DNA of 64,000 bases from Gracilaria gracilis (lineage: Eukaryota; Rhodophyta; Florideophyceae; Gracilariales; Gracilariaceae): positions 682,001 through 746,000 of the forward strand of contig JARGSG010000225.1 of assembly GCA_030374805.1 (NCBI GenBank), in the 5' to 3' direction. The position numbers and the translations under genes are program-made. The notes under the pieces are model-generated. The model was not told the origin of the DNA. It saw only the letters and a program-made list of their open reading frames with translations, and made no database searches. The stretch's first letter is position 1. The number at the start of each line of letters is the position of its first letter. Of this stretch, positions 56,601 through 64,000 are shown one piece after another.

Positions 56601-56825
56601 GTCGATGTGGGATTTGATAAAGTCATCGATTTAGTTATCGGTTTTGAATGGTATGCTTTCTGATTCCGACTTTAGAACTTGATAATCTTCTTCTGTTGCA
56701 CGATTTATATGTTAGATAGTATTCTGAACTAGTTCATACAGAGTAGGCCTGTGTTACAGAATTATCAAAAAGCCAAGTATCTTCGATGGCATACTGCTTA
56801 GAAAAGTGGAAACTAGTCTGTTTTT
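53691..56825 (-). pseudogene. copia gag end, protease, integrase and start of reverse transcriptase (fossil)
   Basis: Minus-strand features are a protease-type site NDTFILDSGAHPSRI near 55900, gag-pre-integrase/integrase material from about 55260 to 54300, and a YVPQ-type start of the reverse transcriptase with a PKFDGTYKVC-like block near 53880. The frame is heavily disrupted. Confidence 0.65.
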
Positions 56826-57722
56826 GTTTTCACGTAACAGTACACCTGTGTATAGATTTGAAGTTATCACGAGAAGCATGGAGCCTCTGATTTGTTTCAG
56901 TCAGAATGCCGACCATCCCGATGAGCTGTGCCTACTTTAGACAGCTGAACCGGCGCCGGGCACAACACCGTCCCGGGTATTTCTATTTCTTGTTTCGAGA
57001 AATTTCCCCCCAGGGACAGGGCGGTGACATCTTCGAAATTTACGCGAACTCAGCGTAATGACCGAGAACAACGAGCCTCATGGCCATGCCGGGCCATCGG
57101 GGCTTCCTCACAGAGGCAACAACGCCGCGCAACTGGTGAGACTTGCATGAAGCACCGGGAAGCCTAATAAGCAGGATTTGGCTGCAGTTGTCAGCGACTT
57201 GAATGCAGCAAGACTCGTCGGCGAAAAAAGTGTGTTCGACCGCAGGCCTCATGTACCTGTAACTCACTTCGGGTACTTCAAGCCACCGACCGATGCATTC
57301 TTGAACGAAATGAAAGCTAAAGACCGACGGTCTGCTAAGGAATGGGAATATCTCAACGCCGCTGGGGTTTGGACTGAAACAGGTCTCGCCGCGCTCTCTC
57401 TGGCGAGGAGTGGAACAGCAATGTGGAATAGTTTGGCAGGATGCTGGCTTTAGCGAAGGAGTCTTTCAAAGCCTGCTTGGAGGTGCTGTCAATGCGTGCG
57501 CAGTAAATTCCGGGATATCGCAGAGCAGGGAATGAAAACGGCGCGGCAGATGTTCTTTTTCGTTGAAAAAGAACATGGTGCAGTAGTTCCGAGTTCGAAC
57601 CGCAGCGGTCGTGAAGCACTCAGCAACAAACTTGAGGTCGAGGCCGCTAAACAGCTCGCCAAGGCCCGAATTGAGAAGGCCAAGAAAGGAAAGGGCGGCA
57701 GCGGTTCCGCCCAGAATGAATA

Positions 57723-58829
57723 ATGTCCTCGAAGGGAAACGAGGCCATTGGGGGTTCAGGGGAAGAACCTCTGTGGCGGTGGAAGTCTCGAAGGGCCGAC
57801 GCTTGGCGGTTCATCGGGGCATCCGAGTTCATGGTGCGGGCTATAAAGTTTGGCATTCAGGACCTACCAAGCCAGCAATTCACCTGCAGGGTCGAACTTG
57901 GAGACATCCCCCAGACCGAGGAAGACCGAGCATTTGCCTTGGCCGACCTCGAAGAAAGAATGCGTACAGGGGTCTGCGAAGAGGTTCCCTCTGCTTACGC
58001 CAAGTCGTGTTTGGCTCGTGGCTGCATGATATCGTCAGATTTCAGTACGTGGAACGGCGAAGGATTAGAGAGTAAGGGGGGCTTCGTCGTCAACTTGCAC
58101 CGACAAAGTATGCACTGGCCGAAGGCCACCGTGCGCATGGAGATTCTGCCCTCGTTTGTACTAGACTTACAGCGGGGCGATACTATCATGTCGGGGGACA
58201 TGAGAGGCGGGTATGGTCATATGTACTTACACTTCGAAGTTCGGAATTTCTTTCTTTTCCGTTACGCGGAACGGTACTACCGCTATATCGCCTTGCCGTT
58301 TGGGTGGGGTCGCTCAGCCTTGTGGTTCACGAAGCTGATGCAAATCATGGTCCGCCACATCCGCAGCTCGCTGGGCTACCGGTTGCTACCGTACATCGAC
58401 GATTCACTGCTGGCACCGTCCCCCTCAGGGAGGTCAGCTACGCCAGCAGACTGTGTTGTGGCACAAAAGGCTTTATGTGCCCTCTTCTTCCGGCTGGAAA
58501 TCGTGCGATATCCTACGCAAGGCTGCTGGGGAGGATCTACTGTGGTGGACCACCTAAGAATGCGAATCGACACACGGTGCATGAAGATCTTCGTCACCGA
58601 CGTCAAATTCCAGCGTGTGCAGTCCATTATCAAGAAGATCCTGTTGATAGCCCAGCGAAATAGAAGGCTCGTACCCACCTCCCTACTCCGGAATTTTTGC
58701 GGGCTATGTGTGTCGCTGTCGCTTGCGCTACCGCTCGCCCGATTCTACACCCGTTCAATATACTGCTACCTGGTCCGCGCCAGGCGGAAGGAAGAAGAAA
58801 GTGTGATAATTACGCGCTTGGGCGAATGA
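57723..58829 (+). pseudogene. DIRS-like reverse transcriptase (fossil)
   Basis: The 368-codon frame contains GGFVVNLHRQSMHWPKATVRM, DMRGGYGHMYLH, YIALPFGWGRSALWFTKLM and the YIDDSLLA active site, in the order seen in DIRS-type enzymes. RNase H-like sequence follows in 58880-59713 (LCMHAAADVGYGGTLG, then NLFADRLSR). Confidence 0.85.
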
Positions 58830-59924
58830 ACCCGTCCCGGAAGCAGCGAAGAAATTCGAACTCTAATTCCGACGCGGGTGCGTCTCTCAAGTCAGTCGTT
58901 CTGCGATCTGCGCTACTGGAGGGTTTTGAATCGTGGCGACGGCAGAGGAATGTACCGAGTCGAGAATGACCTCTGTATGCACGCCGCGGCGGATGTGGGC
59001 TACGGAGGGACTCTTGGGCGCGATATGGTACCTGGATTGCCGGGTTTGTGGGAGGGTCCAGGTTTTTGGACGGCAGAGGACCGCGCGCACAGTGGATAAC
59101 GGTTCGGGAACTACATGCGAGACGCATGTTGTTTCATCGACACTTTTTGGCTTACGTCTCGAGCCCGGAGGTGCGCGGAATTCTACTGCACGAACATAAC
59201 CAGGCCGTGGCGTCAGTGTTCAACTCGATGGTGGCAGCCTCGCCGGCCATGATGACCGAGCTTCGCCGACTGCGAATCCTGCTCGATGCCGTCGAGGTGC
59301 GTCTGGAACCTCGGTGGATCCTGACTGCGGTGAACCTCTTCGCGGATCGTTTGTCGCGAACCTGGGATCCGGGAGATAAAAGAGCCACGGACGAATTCAT
59401 CGAGTCAATCCGTCGAGAACACAACTTGGACGAGGTCGCTTTTCAGCTACGTCCGCTCAAGGACCCTCTGCAAGGCCGCCGCAAGTACATCTCAGAGGAG
59501 TTGCACCGCCCTTGGTCGGATGGTCGGCCGAGACTGTGGGCCCCACTATTCGATCTTCTGCCGATTGTAGTCCGGAAGATGGAAGCGGAACAGGAGAGGG
59601 GGTTTCTGATCGCGCCGAACTGGCCCGCGCAGGCATGGTTTGCGCGCTTGCTGGATTGGAGCTCCGCGATGGTCCATCTCGACCCTCAAGAGGTCGACGC
59701 TGCAATGTTCTGATTGACCAGCAAACCACGCAATCCAGGATGGGTTTCGTTCTCGCCATCAGAAACTGACTGATGCATGGAAATCTGGCATAACAACAAC
59801 ATTGCTAGCGCGTGGTGGGGCAGGTCTCAGCACTGAGGGCGCTGAAGAAGCAGCCCGTTTGCTAACCAACTAGGGTTGATCCGACGCCATGTAGAGAAAT
59901 CGTGCCTCACAAATATCGCGATGG

Positions 59925-60779
59925 TTGCGATTCTGTGACGAAGAAGATGGCTGCCCTATGCCTGCCCACGAGGGCGATATAATGGCTTATATTGGCTACC
60001 TCTCGTTAGAAGGACGAATTGGGGCATCCTCCCTCCCCCAGTATATCTCTGCTGTCCCCAAGTATCATACGCTCCACTGCTTGGCGTCACCGACTACAAT
60101 GCGACTCGTGCGTGCGTTGATGACAGCCTACGCGAGACGCGAACAGGTGTCATCTCGAGACGCTCCTACCTGGTTCGTGATGTCGGCTTGCGTGATGAGG
60201 CAAGTGCTGGAGTACGGCTTGCGCTCCATGGACCAGAAGGATACAATAGCGTGTACAATGGTACTGTTTGCCTTTCTATTTCAACTTCGGTCCGTTTCTC
60301 TCGAAGCCGTCACACCAGCAAATACATCATGGGAAGATGACGCGATCATAGTCTATATTGTGCGTCGCAAAGGCGCTAAGAACCCAACCAGACAACGACC
60401 ACTTCTATTACGTCTCCCACATTCGCCTTTGTGGGAACAAACGTCCTCTTCTATCGCGTTTATTTGCAAATGGGAAGCTATGAGGCCCCTATCAGAATCG
60501 TTCTTTCAGCAGGAGTTATCACCCATGTCTCTTTCTGCGGCTATGGACACTGTAACCCGGTGCCTGGGTATTAGGGCACCTCTAGGCTGCTATTATGGAT
60601 CAGATAGTCCACGGATTGGTGGCTTTAATGAGTTACTTTGCCTGCAGTTTTTACGAGTTTGGATCATGCAAGGCATGGATTGGGCGGCCGGGAACATGGT
60701 CGGCGTTTACTTCGAATCACGGATTTCGGGCACCCCCACTTTTCATTGGTTCTTTGGGCATATGCACTCCGGCGCGTAG
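59925..60779 (+). pseudogene. DIRS-like tyrosine recombinase (fossil)
   Basis: It has the N-terminal SAM-like region (MAYIGYLSLEGRIGASSLPQ), then FAFLFQLRSVSLEAV and VRRKGAKNPTRQRP, and a C-terminal block SPRIGGFNELLCLQF with WAAGNMVGVY that matches the RGG and terminal Y segment. This enzyme class integrates a circular cDNA without target duplication. Confidence 0.75.
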
Positions 60780-60975
60780 CCCACTTCCAATGTAGTTTGC
60801 GTCTTTACGTAACTGTAAATCTGTGTATCGATTTGAGTATATCACGAGAAGCAGAAAGCCTCTGATTTGTTTCACACAGAATGCCAATTATCCCAATGAG
60901 CTGTGCCCACTTTAGACAGGTAAACCGCCGCCGGGCACAACACCGTCCCGGGTATGTCTATTTCTCGTTCCCACT

Positions 60976-61676
60976 CAACCTTGCGTTGCATTTTTTTTAT
61001 CAACATGTCTCCATTCTCTCGTTATGTGTTGCTATGACGCTCTGAAATAAAAGTTCTCTTTTACAAGGCATTACTTTTTGTACACGTTTTTAGTATCATT
61101 TATGGAGTTAACGTATCTAGAATCTTTATAATAAGTATATAGTGATGCTGGTTCTGTAAGTAGGTTAAAGTCTGATTTTATGTGTTGAATGGCTTTGATA
61201 GTTGCAGCATAGATTTTTAGAGAAAGGTACTAAAAAACGTAGTTGCTGCGGTTAAGTTTTGGTATTCTATGGGGTCTTTTGGTATTATAAATTAAATAAA
61301 GATGAGAGGAGGTATATTGTTTTCGTTCGTGGTGTGCTCGTTGCGGTCTTGGTTTGTTTGTTGGTTTATTGGTTTAATTGTTAGGTTATGTCTCGAGATT
61401 GGTGCACATTTGTGGAAGTTTGGATGGCGTTTTGGTAAATGGCTTGTATGTACGGGTTTCGTCTGAGTTCGCGGCAGAACAGGCGTGCTCTTTTGTCGTC
61501 TGAGTCTGTCGTCTTGGTGATTTTATTGGGTGTGTGGAGTTGTCCATGGGTTGGGACTTGGTAAAAAGTCTTCGTAGCGTGAGGCCCATAACCTGTGAGA
61601 GTGAAGAAGGCTCTTACTATACTCTTGCTCTTGGAGCTCGTTCCTGACTTTCTTAAATATCTGCCACTGGCTACTA
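60976..61676 (-). pseudogene. copia gag-like fragment upstream of the DIRS insertion (fossil)
   Basis: The minus strand has the same A/C-rich coding style as 53.7-56.8 kb and carries gag-like helical segments near 61060-61290. It ends at TAA, where the second Harbinger element starts. The evidence is mainly composition and position. Confidence 0.45.
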
Positions 61677-62357
61677 TAAGAGCATGTCTACCAGCGGTGC
61701 AAATCTCATAATTTCCAGATTTTGCCCCGTTTGGCATCTCTAACAGCGTTGCAAATGATAAACCGACGGTGCAAATCCCAGACTTTGGGGCATTTCCATG
61801 TGGATTTGGGTACCAAAATGCACCGGAAAATGCCCCGCAAACGGCCATTTTTCAATGTAATTCAACATTCAACCGGCCAATGAACACCTTTCGTGAACTT
61901 TATCCCCCTCGTTGGCGCCAGAACCATGATCTTCCCGCTTGGTGGTCGCGACCCGATCCCAAGAGCTTCTCCAGCCACATCGTCCCGCATAACCTCCGCG
62001 CCACCACACACTCGTCTCTTGACGTTTTGGGCAGATCTCTTCTTCCCGTACCAAGTGTGAAAACGCCGTTGCAGATGCTTCGAAGCAGAGACAATGCATG
62101 CGCACCATAATCTTCGAAAGGAGCGAACAAAACAGACACTGTGAGGTCTCCACAAATCTGTCTCGAGGTCCAGAATTCGAGGCGTTTCAGTCAACCAACA
62201 ACCACAATACCATTACCGCCGGCCCAAACGCAGCTCAGTAAGTCTACTGACAACACTCATTCACAAAAAAACAGACTGTACAACTAACCTCTCTTTATTC
62301 GCAGGTAAAATTGACAATGCAGTAACCATATTGCAGTCTGCACTAACAAAGCATCCC

Positions 62358-63305
62358 AGAATGCAAAAGACAAAAAGCATGAGTAGGAGAGGAAAGGCAT
62401 TTACGGAAGAAGAGGCTCTAAACCTTGCCAAGACTTAAGTAACGCGGTCTATGAAGGGTGCAAATCAGACGGAGACAACTTTGTGGAACGGGGTTGCGTC
62501 CATCTGCAATAAGCGCTTCCAGATGCAAAGAACCAGTGAATCTCTACGCTGTAAATGGGCACAACTGGCGCGTGAGTCGCAGCATTTCCTTGCCACACGT
62601 AGAAAGGTGAAGGCACAGAAAATCTCAGGAGTGACTGCTGAAGATGTAGAGGCTCTCGCCATGCAACTTTACAGAAAAAAGGCAGGTAGAAAAAATGCTA
62701 ACGGTATCCATCAATACGCACCACCCTTCAAATCCATCACTGCCGCTGAGTACTTGTCGACACAACCATGGTTTGAGATAGATCTCGTGAAGGATGAGCA
62801 CCCAGGGCACAGGAACAGTGCACTTATCAGCCAGGCGCACCATAGTAATGAAAAAAGCAGAGGACTAGAGACATCAGAGGAGTATTCTAAGGAGGAAAAT
62901 GGCAGCAACGAGAATGAAGTAGTATGAAAGGCTTCAGAATCTACAAGGAGTAACCGCTCTCGCCCATTAGGTGTTAAGCGTGTGAAGCATGAAGAGTATC
63001 TAGAAAAAGTTGGAGCCAACATGAACAAGACCTTGCAAGAGCTTTCTAAAAAGGTAGACGCTGGCAATGAAGTTCTACTTGCGATGCGACAGCAGAATGA
63101 GAATCTAATGGAGGCTGATAATGACTGCAGACTGCTACAGCTTCTGGATAAGGACTCGGAGGAATACAAGAACATACTCGCAGAAGTTCTTTCAAGGAGA
63201 AAGCATCGAATGCGCAAAAGAAGCGCATGTGACACACGTGAGGAAGGAGGGAAGGGAAAGAAGCAAAAACTGGATGATGATACTGTAGAGATATTGGATT
63301 CGTAG
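62358..63305 (+). pseudogene. Myb/SANT-like Harbinger partner protein, two in-frame stops
   Basis: From the ATG near 62358 one frame reads RRGKAFTEEEALNLAKT, a TAA, then LWNGVASICNKRFQMQ, LRCKWAQLARESQHFL, ISGVTAEDVEALAMQLY and FKSITAAEYLSTQPWFEI, the trihelix/SANT layout seen in PIF partners. After a TGA at 62925-62927 it continues with a coiled region (YLEKVGANMNKTLQELSKKV) and a basic tail ending at 63305. The protein should bind element ends or shuttle the transposase to the nucleus. Confidence 0.75.
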
Positions 63306-63637
63306 AGACGCTCGCTATAGTACCAGAATAAAGGGACGCTACGGAGTAGAGTTAGCCATAGGTGACACCGGTGTCCCGTGTGAATTACTGTGCTTTCGCG
63401 AATGCGGTCCGCCTGCGGCGTACAGGACGTGACAGTCCAGCACATTCTCCTTCTCGGTGGAGGGTAAAGAGGTGTTGCAGGGAACGTGTTGGCCTGACGT
63501 TTCTGAACGCGCTTGGCGAAAGAGACAGTGATGATCTGCACGATGTGGGGACCAACCAGGCGAGGTAATCGGGACCCTCTTCGGCTCAAGCTTCTCCGAG
63601 GGGTCCCTTAATTGATGTGTCGAGTCTATGCTACGGT
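63306..63637. other. Region between the convergent Harbinger genes
   Basis: No clear domain on either strand. A long minus-strand open frame spans much of it but is antisense to the SANT-like gene at one end and looks compositional. Confidence 0.3.
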
Positions 63638-64000
63638 TCAAGATACAAGTAAAGATACATTCCCCGTTGCCTTGAAACTGCCAATGAGATCTTCCTGTAA
63701 CGCCTTTAAGGCCGTTGTTGCTGTCATGTACCGCTCTTTTAATTGGGTACCCTCCCGGTCCATTCCATTCTCTTCAATCTCCGTAGCTCGTTCTTCCATG
63801 TGTAGCGTGCTCTTCGTACGAGCAGTATTCGCATTTTCCACCTCCATTTCGTACAGTTCTCTGACGATGTCAAACACGTTCCCCTCCTCACATTAATCTT
63901 CAATAAACTCACCGTTTTGGTTCATTCGCACGAGCATGTTGTGCAGTATCACGCACATGTTACTCAACATTATAATATCCTCTTTGTACCACTGGTGATT
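63638..64000 (-). pseudogene. PIF/Harbinger transposase C-terminus, partial
   Basis: Minus-strand reading from the window edge gives WYKEDIIMLSNMCVILHNML, the conserved C-terminal ILHNM block of plant-type PIF transposases. A TAA after EFIED and then a helical tail (MEVENANTARTKSTLHMEE) follow in the same frame, down to 63638. The catalytic part lies outside the window. Confidence 0.65.

Larger units (their letters stand above)
56826..60975 (+). mobile_element. DIRS/Ngaro-like tyrosine-recombinase retroelement (fossil)
   Basis: The order is a gag-like region (about 57123-57720), reverse transcriptase, RNase H-like region and tyrosine recombinase, with no LTR and no DDE integrase. About 170 bases at 56826-56997 recur in direct orientation at 60805-60975, sharing GCCTCTGATTTGTTTCA and GGGCACAACACCGTCCCGGG. 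Direct rather than inverted ends suggest an Ngaro-type split-repeat layout. It is inserted in the gag part of the copia fossil. It looks fairly recent, since its main frames are long, but it is broken in a few places. Confidence 0.75.
49705..61676 (-). mobile_element. Ty1/copia fossil, split by several insertions
   Basis: Read on the minus strand from 61676: gag-like, [DIRS-like insertion], gag/protease, integrase, reverse transcriptase, [AT-rich insertion], reverse transcriptase, [1.45-kb insertion], reverse transcriptase end and RNase H, cut at 49705 by the 26-kb element. The order protease, integrase, reverse transcriptase is that of Ty1/copia. The coding strand is strongly A/C-rich. LTRs were not identified. 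It is badly broken (well over ten disruptions) and is one of the oldest layers on this side of the window. Confidence 0.75.
61680..64000. mobile_element. PIF/Harbinger element, left end and two genes, runs off the window
   Basis: The left end starts TAA then GAGCATGTCTACCAGCGGTG. GAGCATxTCxxxCAG ends with TWA duplications are typical of PIF/Harbinger. The end motif recurs subterminally (GCATCTCTAACAGCGTTGCA near 61734 and ACCGACGGTGCAAATC near 61762). A Myb/SANT-like gene on plus and a transposase C-terminus on minus face each other. The right end lies beyond 64000. Confidence 0.75.

Noticed and set aside
62711-63589. 292-codon minus-strand frame
   Set aside because: It is antisense to the SANT-like gene and consists of serine/leucine/cysteine-rich shadow sequence.

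Overview
The window is a eukaryotic, repeat-choked stretch with intron-poor coding frames. I infer an alga, most plausibly a florideophyte red alga of the Chondrus type: compact single-exon genes, nests of DNA transposons and LTR/YR retroelements, and one gene (about 47.1-48.0 kb) from a family I know from cyanobacteria and photosynthetic eukaryotes. The organism call is an inference. Only one open frame looks like an ordinary intact host gene: a multi-pass membrane glycoprotein at 1104-2585. Nearly everything else is transposon, nested several layers deep.

Layout. 3008-8759: a piggyBac element bounded by TTAA and CCCTTTTGA ends. It holds a broken piggyBac transposase, a small cysteine-motif gene, a nested pogo/Tigger transposase and a nested MITE. 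9.3-13.0 kb: a PIF/Harbinger-type transposase and a Myb/SANT-like gene, convergent, with a fragment of gypsy 3' region between them. 13.57-14.26 kb: a Tc1/mariner gene cut by an LTR. 14.26-23.65 kb: a Ty3/gypsy chromovirus fossil on the minus strand, with a MITE inside. 49.7-61.7 kb: a Ty1/copia fossil on the minus strand, carrying a DIRS-like element (56.8-61.0 kb) and two other insertions. 61.68 kb to the edge: a second PIF/Harbinger element with a SANT gene and a facing DDE transposase.

The centrepiece is 23648-49704, about 26 kb, bounded by near-identical inverted repeats of about 1.75 kb. Inside are: a coiled-coil gene present in both repeats; a KDZ (Plavaka/Zisupton-like) transposase; a large unknown charged gene; a beta-class DNA methyltransferase joined to a SET domain; a ParB-like protein whose tail looks like a 2-oxoglutarate/Fe(II) dioxygenase; and a captured ketopantoate-reductase-like gene. 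A block of strong hairpins and a 46-bp minisatellite sits between the divergent methyltransferase and ParB/dioxygenase genes. On the plus strand, base composition flips from C-rich to G-rich across this block, whatever the direction of the genes. The element is decayed, and its MTase gene is split by a further insertion holding a hAT transposase. I read it as a giant DNA transposon carrying a DNA-methylation/demethylation/histone-methylation kit: the likeliest undescribed system here.

Many transposon frames in the window are broken by in-frame stops with no shift of frame. All of these stops can be explained by C-to-T or G-to-A changes, suggesting methylation-linked mutation. The two ends of the 26-kb element lie in different retroelements (gypsy on the left, copia on the right), so the locus has probably been rearranged.
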